Assembly: GCA_021372865.1 (NCBI GenBank)
Contig: JAJFTO010000014.1
Location: 146,654 to 210,653, forward strand
DNA: 64,000 nt
Direction: 5' to 3'
Source of the DNA: Porphyromonadaceae bacterium
GTDB taxonomy: Bacteria; Bacteroidota; Bacteroidia; Bacteroidales; Dysgonomonadaceae
Under the pieces are notes generated by a model. It did no database searches. It was not told the DNA's origin and worked only from the letters and a program-made list of their open reading frames with translations. Both the position numbers and the translations under genes were made by a program. Below, one piece after another: positions 1 to 8,691 of this stretch (positions within the stretch are counted from its first letter, which is position 1; every line of letters begins with the position of its first letter).

Positions 1-302
1 TGCTTATAGTCGCCGCTTAGTTCGCCCTGGAGCAATGCATAGTTTAACATCTGGCAAAATTGAGCGTTGCTTACTTCATAAGTGCCCAATTTAAAACCAT
101 TCGGAATGATGACGGTATGCAGTGGAAAACCGAGCCTGAAGTCGCCCAGTATCTGTCCCATGGTGAATGTGTCGGCAGGAATATCCGTCATTTCCGGTAC
201 TTCAAAAAGCACTGCCTCTTCAGTTTTTTGTGTGTGGGTACAGCTGAGAGATAAAAGAAGGGAAAGGTAAAGCAGACCGCCTGTTTCTTTAAAATTTATC
301 AT
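1..302 (-). CDS. Formylglycine-generating-enzyme-like (SUMF1/FGE-sulfatase domain) lipoprotein, C-terminally cut by window edge
   Basis: The frame is open from an ATG at 302 to the window edge, so only the first 100 residues are seen. Residues 1-20 form a hydrophobic signal ending in a lipobox-like LSLSCT, which suggests an outer-membrane or periplasmic lipoprotein. It is followed by a stretch typical of the start of SUMF1/FGE-sulfatase domains: IPADTFTMGQ, then a hydrophobic strand ending in FKLGTYEVSNAQFCQML, where a measured set of residues (G-x-YEVSNAQF) is the family signature. Proteins with this domain in Bacteroidetes are often not sulfatase activators. Some are gliding or secretion lipoproteins, so the specific role is open. 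The catalytic C-terminal part lies outside the window. Confidence 0.7.
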   Translation of the reverse strand, partial: MINFKETGGLLYLSLLLSLSCTHTQKTEEAVLFEVPEMTDIPADTFTMGQILGDFRLGFPLHTVIIPNGFKLGTYEVSNAQFCQMLNYALLQGELSGDYK

Positions 303-312
303 GGTTACTCAA

Positions 313-879
313 TTATTTCCGGTGAATCTTCTCAATGATTGCCTTCGCAAACAGATGGGCACAATCGCCCGCGCGGGCAGTAATCAGATCATCATCGATT
401 ACTACATCCTCATCCACATAGACAGCCCCGTAGGCCTTTGCATCGCCCAAAAGATTGTTATGACAGACCAGTCGCCTTCCTTTGATGAGTTCGGTGGCGG
501 GAGCCAGTAGCCACAAACCGTGGCAGATAATTCCTTTGATAATCTCCTTTTTGGCAAAGGCACGTTTGATAAATTCGACGGCTGGGGGGAGTTTGTGAAT
601 ATCTTCGGTATATCGCAACCGGTCGGCGACCATGCCGGAGGGAATGATGACTGCATCGTAGACGGAGAGCTCCTCATCGCTCATATTCTCGAAACTTTCG
701 TTGCACTCCATGGGCACTTTGTATTCATGTCCGTAGAAGGTGAGCCTCTCTTGTCCCCAGAGACGGCTTAGAAAATGCAAGTCAAAATTTTCTTCTGCAA
801 AGCGGTACTTATAATAGAAAATCTCATTTTCATAAAAATCACTTTCTATTAAAACCGCAATTTTGATTGTACGATTCAT
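313..879 (-). CDS. DJ-1/PfpI family protein
   Basis: A 188-residue protein of the DJ-1/PfpI (class I glutamine amidotransferase-like) superfamily. The nucleophile-elbow motif ICHG places the family cysteine at C119, followed by H120. An acidic residue near E17-E19 sits where the family's activating glutamate is found. Length matches the usual 170-200 residues. Members include proteases/chaperones, glyoxalases and deglycase-like proteins, and the sequence alone does not choose among them. It has no signal peptide, so it is cytosolic. It lies 10 bp downstream of the stop-side region of no other gene on its strand and precedes the FGE-like lipoprotein start at 302, so the two may be co-transcribed. 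Confidence 0.85.
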   Translation of the reverse strand: MNRTIKIAVLIESDFYENEIFYYKYRFAEENFDLHFLSRLWGQERLTFYGHEYKVPMECNESFENMSDEELSVYDAVIIPSGMVADRLRYTEDIHKLPPAVEFIKRAFAKKEIIKGIICHGLWLLAPATELIKGRRLVCHNNLLGDAKAYGAVYVDEDVVIDDDLITARAGDCAHLFAKAIIEKIHRK

Positions 880-1180
880 TATTATTCAGATTAAAATTGA
901 TGTAATTTATCTGATTAAGAATATTTATTAAATCCCATTTAAAGGGATCAGATCCAAACCAAGTATGTTAATTCAGTATATTCTGAAATATGTAAATGGA
1001 ACAGGGATTGTCTTAAAATCTGATATTGATCAAGTCAGTTATAAGCCCGTTCCGGTATAGAATAGCGTTTTAAATATCTACAAAGATAATAAATAATCTA
1101 AAAGATTAACCTCTATTAGATAAAATTTAAACCCACTTGGTAGAATTAAGTTTATCTGTTAAGCGTATACAAGGATTTTT
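880..1180. other. Gene-free AT-rich stretch between DJ-1 gene and tRNA-Ser
   Basis: No open frame of interest on either strand. A single leftward -7-like box (CAAAGATA at 1081-1088 on the + strand, TATCTTTG on the minus strand) could belong to a promoter for the DJ-1/PfpI gene, but no TTTG box is found at the expected 19-21 bp, so this is weak. Confidence 0.4.
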
Positions 1181-1225
1181 AAATTAAAAAGAGGAATATT
1201 AGTTTTTTACTTCTAATTTCCTCTT
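1181..1225 (-). terminator. Intrinsic terminator of tRNA-Ser
   Basis: On the minus strand a stem AAGAGGAA(a)TTAG pairs with CTAAT(a)TTCCTCTT around a ten-base loop and is followed by TTTTTAATTT. It sits directly downstream of the tRNA-Ser gene, so it ends that transcript. Confidence 0.75.
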
Positions 1226-1229
1226 CCTG

Positions 1230-1316
1230 CGGAAAGAAAGGGATTCGAACCCTTGGTACCCGTAAGAGTACAACGGTTTTCGAGACCGCCCCGATCGACC
1301 ACTCCGGCATCTTTCC
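1230..1316 (-). tRNA. tRNA-Ser(CGA)
   Basis: An 87-nt cloverleaf read on the minus strand. The acceptor stem GGAAAGA pairs with TCTTTCC, and the last base at 1230 is the discriminator. The anticodon loop CTCGAAA gives anticodon CGA, which reads UCG serine codons. A long variable arm, as expected for serine tRNAs, lies between anticodon and T arms, and the T loop GGTTCGAATCC is standard. No CCA is encoded. Confidence 0.95.
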
Positions 1317-1377
1317 CGGTCAGCTTGCAAATTTACAATATTTCTCCCGACTTTGGAAAAGAATATGCAAAAATCCG

Positions 1378-3429
1378 TTATTTGGCCAACGCTTGCAATG
1401 CCTCCCTGGTAGCGTTCAGCAACGGATCAATGGAGATGGGTGATCCCACCCCGTTTTTCATCCAGAGCTGAGGAATGATACGCCCTTGTATGAACATCCG
1501 TTCGATCTCATCTGCCATATTCTTACCCCTTACCTGCTGTTCAATCTGGAAAGCAATCAGGTGACCCATCGGGTAGTTTGGCAGATAGAGCGGATAATCG
1601 ATCATATGCGAGTAGATGCCCAGCAGCATCTCATCCTTGCCTCCCAGCACATCGGCATAGTAGCTGTTCCAAACCTCTTTTGCAATCCGAATCACCGCCT
1701 CCTTCAACTGAGCCGGTGTGGCATCGGGATGAGCATAGAGCCATTTCCACACCTGGATATCAACCAGCGAGACTCCCATGATTTCGTAACTCGACCAGAA
1801 GTTGTCCAGCGCCAGGTAATAGGCATCTTCAGGATTGGGATTTTTCAGTCCCAGTAGTTCCAGATCCCGTTTCTGGAAGAGGAATGCCACCGCCTCGGTG
1901 AAGGCTGTATTGGGCACGCCGTTCAGCATATAATAATCGACATCGTTCATGGTAATGGTTTGTTCCACATTGTGGCCAAACTCATGCACGGCAATATTGT
2001 AGCCTTTGTAATCCATGCCTCCCTCACCGATGCGGGTGCGGAGCCGTGCCACATCGTTGCGCATCTCAGCACCCCAGGCATGGCCGGCGCCACGGGAGTT
2101 GTCTACGGTAACCCATGAAGTGATCTCTTTTGCCTTTTCCGGGCTCCATCCCAGCTTCGTCAGGATATTGGGAAGATCACGTTCTACGGCCTGCGCATCG
2201 GGATATTTTTTGGAGGTGATGCCAGTCAGCTCCTCTTCGGGTATTCCTCCGCCGGCACGAAAGCCGTTATACCAGATATCAAAAGGCTCCAGTTCACGAC
2301 CCAGACGAGAAGAGATAAATGCAGCCACTTCCTTCACCTGCGGTGAGGAAAGCAAACCTTTGAAAAGGTCCTCCACATCCTTCTGCGGTACCTCCATGGT
2401 ACCATCAAAAGCACGGGCAAGCTGGGTGGGATAGTGGGGAGAGTATGCATCGAGCATGCGCATAGCCTGAAAATTCTTCAGGAGCACTTCGTAACGCCGT
2501 GTATCTTCGGGAGTAGCCGCAGTTGTTTTACCGTTTGCTGTCAACTCATTGGTTTCCGGATTCCAGGTATAGCTGTCGCTGTTGATTACCTGAAGCGGGA
2601 TGGACTGATCCACGATGCGCTGCATCACCTTGTAGATCATCCGCTGTTTTTCCAGCCCCCGCGTTGGATCGGCGTAATTCGACTTCAACTCGTCACGCAG
2701 TCCCCAGTGGGATATCAGTTTCATGCCGTCGGGGAACAGTTGTTCCTCTTTTCCATTGCGAAGTTTACCCATAAAGATGTTGTAGTCGGAGATATAGGCA
2801 TCGGCTTCGGTCACTGTGCTTGAGATATCCTGCTGGATTGCTGCCGGCACCCGGGAAATGAAACGATCTCCCATCCGGGCATAAGCCCACTCCTCACGAC
2901 TCCACCGCTCACCCAGTTTGGTCTTCTCCCCGAGTGAATAGAAGGGAAAATTGAGTGCCGTGAGAAAAGCGATCTTGTTGTCATACAGGTCGTCGGTAAG
3001 GTGAGCCGAAGCATTGTAACTGCCAAACAGCATATCCACCGGTGTAACATCGGGCCCTACAAGCTGCAGGGGTTCTTTCAGCGCCACATCCATCTTGTGA
3101 TAATAGCCACCGATTACTTCAAAATTACGTTCCAGTGTGGCATAGAGCGATGCAAGCCCTGCCTTGTCGGCCACAAACGAGGTGGTGCAGAACTGTGCAA
3201 AATCATCGGCCGTACCGTCTTGCTCCTGCCAAAGGGCTGCAACCTGTCTTACGCCACGTTCAATACGAAAAGCCTGATCCTCTCCCAATGAATCTTTTAA
3301 CTGTGAGATCACACTGTTGATACTCATATCTGGAATAAATTCAGCGCTTTGCATAACTTTCTTCTTATTGTTACAAGCCATCAATCCAAAAATAAAAAGT
3401 GTAATGGTAAAAAAAAGTAACTTTTTCAT
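1378..3429 (-). CDS. Zinc metallopeptidase lipoprotein (gluzincin, M49/DPP III-like)
   Basis: A 683-residue protein with a lipoprotein signal (hydrophobic residues 4-17, lipobox FGLMAC with C19). The zinc motif is HEFGH at residues 482-486, and a likely third ligand is E512 in the segment FTEAVAF 30 residues on. The overall size, the helical N-terminal half and a metal site in the C-terminal part resemble the peptidase family M49 (dipeptidyl-peptidase III). However, M49 enzymes normally carry the longer HEXXGH motif, while here the spacing is plain HEXXH, so this is either a divergent relative or a separate gluzincin family. It probably degrades peptides at the cell surface or in the periplasm. 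A consensus promoter lies upstream at 3488-3519. Confidence 0.65.
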   Translation of the reverse strand: MKKLLFFTITLFIFGLMACNNKKKVMQSAEFIPDMSINSVISQLKDSLGEDQAFRIERGVRQVAALWQEQDGTADDFAQFCTTSFVADKAGLASLYATLERNFEVIGGYYHKMDVALKEPLQLVGPDVTPVDMLFGSYNASAHLTDDLYDNKIAFLTALNFPFYSLGEKTKLGERWSREEWAYARMGDRFISRVPAAIQQDISSTVTEADAYISDYNIFMGKLRNGKEEQLFPDGMKLISHWGLRDELKSNYADPTRGLEKQRMIYKVMQRIVDQSIPLQVINSDSYTWNPETNELTANGKTTAATPEDTRRYEVLLKNFQAMRMLDAYSPHYPTQLARAFDGTMEVPQKDVEDLFKGLLSSPQVKEVAAFISSRLGRELEPFDIWYNGFRAGGGIPEEELTGITSKKYPDAQAVERDLPNILTKLGWSPEKAKEITSWVTVDNSRGAGHAWGAEMRNDVARLRTRIGEGGMDYKGYNIAVHEFGHNVEQTITMNDVDYYMLNGVPNTAFTEAVAFLFQKRDLELLGLKNPNPEDAYYLALDNFWSSYEIMGVSLVDIQVWKWLYAHPDATPAQLKEAVIRIAKEVWNSYYADVLGGKDEMLLGIYSHMIDYPLYLPNYPMGHLIAFQIEQQVRGKNMADEIERMFIQGRIIPQLWMKNGVGSPISIDPLLNATREALQALAK

Positions 3430-3487
3430 CTTTTATCCTATGCTAATTTTCACTATATTTCGATTTTCATATGTACCAATGTGGGTT

Positions 3488-3519
3488 CAAATATAATACG
3501 TTCATTAAAGAAAAACAAA
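3488..3519 (-). promoter_or_regulatory. Bacteroidetes-type promoter of the metallopeptidase gene
   Basis: Read leftwards: TTTG (3519-3516), a 20-bp spacer and TATATTTG (3495-3488), which match the Bacteroidetes -33/-7 consensus. Transcription would begin near 3481, about 50 nt before the ATG at 3429. Confidence 0.7.
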
Positions 3520-3665
3520 AACATCTCACTTGAATGATCAATAATCAAAACAATTTAATATTTAAATACGTTAAAGATTGTGGTGTATTATTGAGATACA
3601 AAATCTGAAAATCAAATATCAAGATATCTACAATTTCCGGAGTAATCAAATTTGAAATATCCTAT

Positions 3666-4979
3666 ATGAACAGAAGAAATTTTATCAAAAACGCCTCCAT
3701 TGCTACGGTTGCAACGGCATCAGGCATCAGCGTATCAAGGTTAAACGCAGGAGTATTAACCGCTCCCGTCAGGGCCAAAGACAGCCCATTAAAAATCGGC
3801 CTTATTGGCTGTGGTTGGTATGGTATGGTCGACGCGAAAGCGGCACTTCAGGCTGGCGGTGTAGAGATAACGGCCGTGGCGGATGTGGATTCAGAGCATC
3901 TCTCTCAAAGCATAAATGAGTTAAAATCCTTACAGGGCAGCCTGCCAAAAGGATTTAAGGATTACAGGGAATTGCTTGACAGTAGTACACTTGATGCAGT
4001 GATAATAGGCACTCCTCCGCACTGGCATGCGCTTCAGTTTATTGCAGTATGCGAAAAGGGACTGCCCATCTACTGTGAAAAGCCACTTGCCTATGACCTC
4101 GAGGAGGGAAAAGCGATGGTCCGTGCTGCAAAAAAGGCTGGAAACATTGTACAGATAGGATTTCAGCGAAGACAGAATGAAGCTTTCAGAAAGGCAAAGG
4201 AAATAATTAACGAAGGAAAAATTGGTAAAGTTCTCCAAATTGGTGCCCAGATACATTACCACCCGGGCAATATGGACACCACGATTCAGGATCCCCCTGC
4301 ATCCCTTGACTGGGACGCCTGGTGCGGACCGGCACCCAAACTTCCTTATCGTCCATCGATAGGCCATCGTGCATGGAGGCTGGAGAAGGAGTATGGAAAC
4401 GGACATCTGGTGGACTGGGGAATTCATCATATCGACATCATTAGAAAAATAATGGGTTTCGCCATGCCTGATACCATTGAAGCATCAGGAGGAATCTATT
4501 TATTGAAAGAAAGGGTTACGACTCCCGATACGCTTATTGCAAAAATGCAGTTTAATGGGATTCCTGTGATCTGGCAACATCGACTTTGGGGGACAGGTGA
4601 TCTGGATCCTCAATTCAATAACGGAGTAATATTCTATGGAGATAAAGGAACCCTCATCGCATCGGATACCAGAGTTGTGTTAATACCAGCAGGGGGTGAC
4701 AAAAAGCAGGAGATCATTGAGATGCCCGCAGCCGATATGCAGGAGAAACATGTGGCAGAATTTATCAAAGCTGTAAAAACAGGAAACAAAAACCTTATAA
4801 GCTGCTCACCCCAAGATGGTTACCAATCCACCGCATCGGTGCAGCTTGCAATGATAGCTTATGAAACCGGAAGTAAACTGAACTGGGATCGTAAAGCAAA
4901 TCGGATTATCAAAAACCCTGAAGCCGGAAAACTCCAGTCGAGGCCCTACAGAAAGGGATACAAGAGACCGGTTGTTTGA
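3666..4979 (+). CDS. Gfo/Idh/MocA family oxidoreductase with Tat signal
   Basis: A 437-residue NAD(P)-dependent oxidoreductase. The N-terminus MNRRNFIKNASIATVATASG carries a twin-arginine followed by a hydrophobic stretch, so it is probably exported folded by the Tat system. The Rossmann motif GCGWYG is at 48-53 and the family signature EKP at 138-140 (YCEKPLAYD). Substrates of this family are sugars, inositols or glycosides, and exported Bacteroidetes members are often glycoside-cleaving or sugar-oxidising enzymes. The next gene, an SMP-30/gluconolactonase-like protein starting 39 bp downstream, fits a sugar oxidation/lactone hydrolysis pair, but the substrate is not determined. Confidence 0.88.
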   Translation: MNRRNFIKNASIATVATASGISVSRLNAGVLTAPVRAKDSPLKIGLIGCGWYGMVDAKAALQAGGVEITAVADVDSEHLSQSINELKSLQGSLPKGFKDYRELLDSSTLDAVIIGTPPHWHALQFIAVCEKGLPIYCEKPLAYDLEEGKAMVRAAKKAGNIVQIGFQRRQNEAFRKAKEIINEGKIGKVLQIGAQIHYHPGNMDTTIQDPPASLDWDAWCGPAPKLPYRPSIGHRAWRLEKEYGNGHLVDWGIHHIDIIRKIMGFAMPDTIEASGGIYLLKERVTTPDTLIAKMQFNGIPVIWQHRLWGTGDLDPQFNNGVIFYGDKGTLIASDTRVVLIPAGGDKKQEIIEMPAADMQEKHVAEFIKAVKTGNKNLISCSPQDGYQSTASVQLAMIAYETGSKLNWDRKANRIIKNPEAGKLQSRPYRKGYKRPVV

Positions 4980-5017
4980 CAAATCCATTGTATTTATTCA
5001 TTACAAACAGAGAAATC

Positions 5018-5986
5018 ATGAAACAATTACTATTCATATCATTCGTTGTCACTTTTTTTACGTTGTCAGGGAAATCGGGGAGTACCATCCAGCCTGTGTC
5101 CGGACCGGAGGCTAAGAACATTATTGAAGTAGGTATCGCTGAACAAAATGGTTCAGAAAAACAGAAAAGTATCGTTGCAGAAAATGCCAGAATAGAGAAA
5201 GTAGCGTCGGGTTACTCCTTCACCGAAGGGCCTTCAGTAGACTCAAAGGGAATTGTTTATTTTACCGACCAGCCCAACGACCGCATTTACCGGTGGGATG
5301 AAAAAAAAGGTATCTCTCTCTGGCTGGAAGGAACCGGAAGATCGAATGGAATGTATTTTAATCATAAGAACCAGCTTGTTGCATGTGCCGACCTGAACAA
5401 CCGGCTGGTCTATTTTGATAAGAATAAAAAAATGCATATCCTGTTTGAGAATTATGATAGCAGGCATCTGAATGGCCCCAACGACTTATGGATTGCTCCA
5501 AACGGAGGAATTTATTTTACGGATCCCTATTATCAAAGGAACTACTGGAAGGAAGGGCATGCCGAACTACAGGATGCAAGGGGCGTATACTATCTTTCTC
5601 CGAAAAAAGAGATTACACGCGTGGTAGATGACTATGTCCAACCCAACGGGCTGGTAGGTACCCCCGATGGGAAAACATTGTATGTGGCAGACATCAATGA
5701 CCGGAAAATCTGGAAATATGATATCGCGGCAGATGGCACACTTACGAACAAAACTTTTTTTGCACCGAAAGGATCGGATGGCATGACGATTGATGAGCGG
5801 GGAAATGTTTACCTGACCTCGGGAAAAGTATGGGTCTACTCGCCGGAAGGAGAATTAATTCAGGAGATCGAATTGCCCGAGAACCCATCGAACGTCTGTT
5901 TTGGGGGAAAAGAGAGGAAGACGCTGTTTGTCACTGCCCGCACCTCAGTATATACCATTGCAATGAATGTAAAAGGAGTAAAATGA
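5018..5986 (+). CDS. SMP-30/gluconolactonase/LRE-like beta-propeller protein
   Basis: A 322-residue protein when started at the ATG at 5018, where a clear signal peptide begins (KQLLFISFVVTFFTLSG). An upstream in-frame ATG at 4976 would overlap the previous gene and place 14 residues before the signal, so it is less likely. Repeated blade segments of the six-bladed propeller are visible: GYSFTEGPSVDSKGIVYFTD, GRSNGMYF, LNGPNDLWIAPNGGIYFTDPY, PNGLVGTPDGKTLYVAD and SDGMTIDERGNVYLT. The acidic and asparagine residues in these blades are the metal and substrate ligands of the SMP-30 family. It is predicted to be a secreted lactonase or lactonase-like enzyme acting with the preceding oxidoreductase. 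Confidence 0.85.
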   Translation: MKQLLFISFVVTFFTLSGKSGSTIQPVSGPEAKNIIEVGIAEQNGSEKQKSIVAENARIEKVASGYSFTEGPSVDSKGIVYFTDQPNDRIYRWDEKKGISLWLEGTGRSNGMYFNHKNQLVACADLNNRLVYFDKNKKMHILFENYDSRHLNGPNDLWIAPNGGIYFTDPYYQRNYWKEGHAELQDARGVYYLSPKKEITRVVDDYVQPNGLVGTPDGKTLYVADINDRKIWKYDIAADGTLTNKTFFAPKGSDGMTIDERGNVYLTSGKVWVYSPEGELIQEIELPENPSNVCFGGKERKTLFVTARTSVYTIAMNVKGVK

Positions 5987-6043
5987 ACCAGAGAGATTAC
6001 CCGCTGTTTAATAGTTGTAAGCATACAACATAAAACAGGAAGT

Positions 6044-6349
6044 ATGAGAACTTATACAACATTGTCTGAAGCGATCAACGATCTGGCCAAGAGGGGGTAT
6101 ATCACCAACTTTAATATTGAAAATGACTGCATTGTATGTGCTGAAAATATGATCCGCCTTCATCCCGATGAGTTTCAGATCGATGAGATTCACCGATTTC
6201 AGGAGATGTCGGACCTCGACAATGAAAGCATCCTCTATGCCATTTCCTCTTCACAAAACAATATGAAAGGCCTGTTGGTAAATGCCTATGGCATCTATTC
6301 CGAAACAGCGACCACAGAGTTGGTTGAAAAACTTTCTGAGCGGAAGTAG
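6044..6349 (+). CDS. Conserved small protein of unknown function (101 aa)
   Basis: A 101-residue acidic cytosolic protein with the ordered core YTTLSEAINDLAKRGY, a CIVC pair near residue 31, a HPDEFQIDEIHRFQEMSD block and YAISSSQNNMKGLLVNAYGIY. I recall similar ~100-residue Bacteroidales proteins being labelled phosphoribosylpyrophosphate synthetase. Nothing in a protein this short contains the PRPP synthetase fold, so that name should not be used. It follows the SMP-30-like gene by 57 bp on the same strand. Confidence 0.75.
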   Translation: MRTYTTLSEAINDLAKRGYITNFNIENDCIVCAENMIRLHPDEFQIDEIHRFQEMSDLDNESILYAISSSQNNMKGLLVNAYGIYSETATTELVEKLSERK

Positions 6350-6382
6350 AAAAACTCCGGTGAATGGTATAATTTTTCCGGA

Positions 6383-7546
6383 TCAGCAGATCTGGACGTA
6401 GGCCATGTAGCAGGTATCCGATGTAACGGGAGTCAGCGGCAGGTAGCCGGAAATTATTTTTTCCTGTACTACTTCAAGCGGCCACTCCCGTTGCATTTTC
6501 TCATGAAAGAGTTTTGCACTTCCCGGTTTTTTAAAAAAATCCACCACAAATTTACCCTCCGCTGAGTGATTCATGTACCTGTCATGGAAAATGCGTGCCA
6601 CCACTCCCATATTCATCCGCATATTGATTTCCACGCAAGGCTGGATCCTGTATCCCTCATCCGTTTCACATACCATCATATCCACGCCGGCGTAACCGCT
6701 GTATTTTGGAAAATATTGAGAGAGTTTTGCAGACAATGAATCTCGCAGTTGACGCAGCGTAACCATTGAAATATACCCGGATAGCTTCTCTTCAATCCGT
6801 TCATCGGAGAGCAGTTCATTCCCGGCATATGTACCCGAGGCAGCAGAACGAAACAGAGAGTAACAGGAAAATTGTACCGTTCCCTTCTGAAGATAGAACT
6901 CCATGGCAAAGTCCTGCACTTTGCGTAAGACGGGTTCTGCAACCACACCTCCCTGCTCACGGATCACCCTTCGGCACCAGTCGGTTTGCTTGTCGGTAAT
7001 GTTTCCCAATATCCAGATCAACCCTTTTCCGCTTCCGGAAACAGGCATCTTCAATATTTTATCACCCGGTATCGATTGCAAAAATTCGAGAAGCTCCTCG
7101 AGCCGGGAAAAATAGTGTGATTCACCGCAAAAGTTCTCTTCTTCCTCCTTCAGTTCCTGCAACAAGCGCACTGCGTTTTTACGATTCGCATACGCTTTCA
7201 ATAATTCAAGCTCCTCGATTGAAGGCAATTGAAGCTCATCTGCGCCCAAGACCACCATTTTTCTTCTCAGCATCGGGTTCCAGCCCCAGGGAATGATCTT
7301 TTTACCCCGGCACGAAGCAATCTCCTGAATGGAGATTATTTCAGCTGTAATGGGAAGCTGATGCTTTACGGTATCCAAAAAAGACCGGTTCGTCTCTCCC
7401 TCTGCGATTACGGCATCATCCCCACCATACCATGCAGGCAACAGCGCCAGATCATTCGACATTTTCACGGCTGAAGCCGGTGGGGTGTAGCTGGTTGTGA
7501 AGTTCGCCAGAGCAAGATCGTGCCAGGGATTGAAAAGGTAGATCAT
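6383..7546 (-). CDS. Predicted ATP-grasp superfamily enzyme, third gene of the ptb-buk operon
   Basis: A 387-residue cytosolic protein with no name that I recognise. The middle and C-terminal parts have the arrangement of an ATP-grasp domain: a lysine-bearing strand and glycine-rich loop (KMPVSGSGKGLIWI), a VAEPVL strand, a GYAGVDMMVCE strand and the metal-binding ending CVEINMRMNMG, where E-x-N is the usual magnesium site. The N-terminus FNPWHDLALAN looks like a pre-ATP-grasp strand-turn. ATP-grasp enzymes join a carboxylate to an amine or thiol through an acyl-phosphate. Its ATG overlaps the butyrate kinase stop by 4 bp (7543-7546), so the two are translationally coupled. The substrate is unknown. 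Confidence 0.6.
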   Translation of the reverse strand: MIYLFNPWHDLALANFTTSYTPPASAVKMSNDLALLPAWYGGDDAVIAEGETNRSFLDTVKHQLPITAEIISIQEIASCRGKKIIPWGWNPMLRRKMVVLGADELQLPSIEELELLKAYANRKNAVRLLQELKEEEENFCGESHYFSRLEELLEFLQSIPGDKILKMPVSGSGKGLIWILGNITDKQTDWCRRVIREQGGVVAEPVLRKVQDFAMEFYLQKGTVQFSCYSLFRSAASGTYAGNELLSDERIEEKLSGYISMVTLRQLRDSLSAKLSQYFPKYSGYAGVDMMVCETDEGYRIQPCVEINMRMNMGVVARIFHDRYMNHSAEGKFVVDFFKKPGSAKLFHEKMQREWPLEVVQEKIISGYLPLTPVTSDTCYMAYVQIC

Positions 7547-8622
7547 TTGTATTCTTTGATCTCAATCTCACCGTTGAGGGCGAGGAGTGCATTCTCGGCC
7601 AGAGCGCCCATTTCGTCCTGGCCGGGATATACATAGACCGGAGCAATGCGATAGACTCTTTCAATGATCATGTTACAAAACCACTTGCTGTTGGCTATGC
7701 CTCCGGTAATCAGGATCCCATCGACCACCCCCTTCAACACAGTTGCCATTGCGCCTATCTCCTTTGCCACCTGGTAAGCCATCGCCTCCATCACATGCAG
7801 GCATTTCTCATCACCATCCTTGGCTTCACGCTCGGCCACGTAAGCATCGTTGGTCCCCAGGTAAGCCATCATACCCCCATTGCCGACAATCATTTCTGTC
7901 ATCTTCTCGTAGCTGTACAGACCACTGAAGGCCACTTTCAGCAGTTGACCCACGGGCAACGACCCGGATCGTTCCGGAGAAAAGGGTCCGTCGCCGTCCA
8001 ATCCCTGATTCACATCGATTACCTTCCCTTTCTGATGGGCGCCCACGGTGATGCCACCGCCCAGGTGCACCACAATAAGGTTGAGATCCTCATATTTTTT
8101 CATGATCGACTTGGCGTGTGAGCGGGCAATTGCTTTTTGATTCAACGCATGAAAAATAGATCTTCTTTCAAAGAGCGGATGTCCTGAATATCTGGCCAGT
8201 GGCTGCAATTCATCCACCACCACCGGATCGGCAATAAATGCTTCGGCCGAAGGTAACATCTTTGCAATGTCGTATGCGATCAGCGCTCCCAGGTTGCTGG
8301 CATGTTCACCGCGCTTACAATCCAGAAGATCTTTCCGCATTGTTTCATTCACTCGGTAAACACCCGAGGCGATCGGCTTTACCAGCCCACCACGACCGAT
8401 CACCGCATCGATGGTCTCCGCCGGGACGTCGGCATTTTTCAGCTCTTCATAGATGATGTTCTTCCGATACTCATACTGTTCGGTGATTTTTCCGAACCTT
8501 CGTAATTCTTCGGGTGCATGTTTTATTGTTTTCAAAAAGATCACTTTCTCCTGCTGATAGATGGCGATTTTCGTCGATGTGGAACCGGGATTAATGACCA
8601 GAATGCGTGTATTTGTTCCCAT
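7543..8622 (-). CDS. buk: Butyrate kinase
   Basis: A 359-residue acetokinase-family enzyme that converts butyryl phosphate and ADP to butyrate and ATP, or acts on branched-chain analogues. The ASKHA phosphate-1 motif is NPGSTSTKIA at residues 11-20, the phosphate-2/adenosine segment contains HLGGGITVGAHQ, and the C-terminal GILITGGIANS is the adenosine loop. Length matches Buk (about 355) rather than acetate kinase (about 400). It follows ptb by about 70 bp, the standard order for the phosphotransbutyrylase-butyrate kinase route of substrate-level phosphorylation. Confidence 0.93.
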   Translation of the reverse strand: MGTNTRILVINPGSTSTKIAIYQQEKVIFLKTIKHAPEELRRFGKITEQYEYRKNIIYEELKNADVPAETIDAVIGRGGLVKPIASGVYRVNETMRKDLLDCKRGEHASNLGALIAYDIAKMLPSAEAFIADPVVVDELQPLARYSGHPLFERRSIFHALNQKAIARSHAKSIMKKYEDLNLIVVHLGGGITVGAHQKGKVIDVNQGLDGDGPFSPERSGSLPVGQLLKVAFSGLYSYEKMTEMIVGNGGMMAYLGTNDAYVAEREAKDGDEKCLHVMEAMAYQVAKEIGAMATVLKGVVDGILITGGIANSKWFCNMIIERVYRIAPVYVYPGQDEMGALAENALLALNGEIEIKEYK

Positions 8623-8691
8623 ATATTTTTAATTTTTCTTCTTTCTATTGATATCTTCCTTCCGACTTCCGGCGAAGAAGGCGGTCATTAG

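Noticed and set aside
2015..2823. Open frames on the + strand opposite the metallopeptidase
   Set aside because: They are antisense shadows in a clear coding gene with no motifs of their own.
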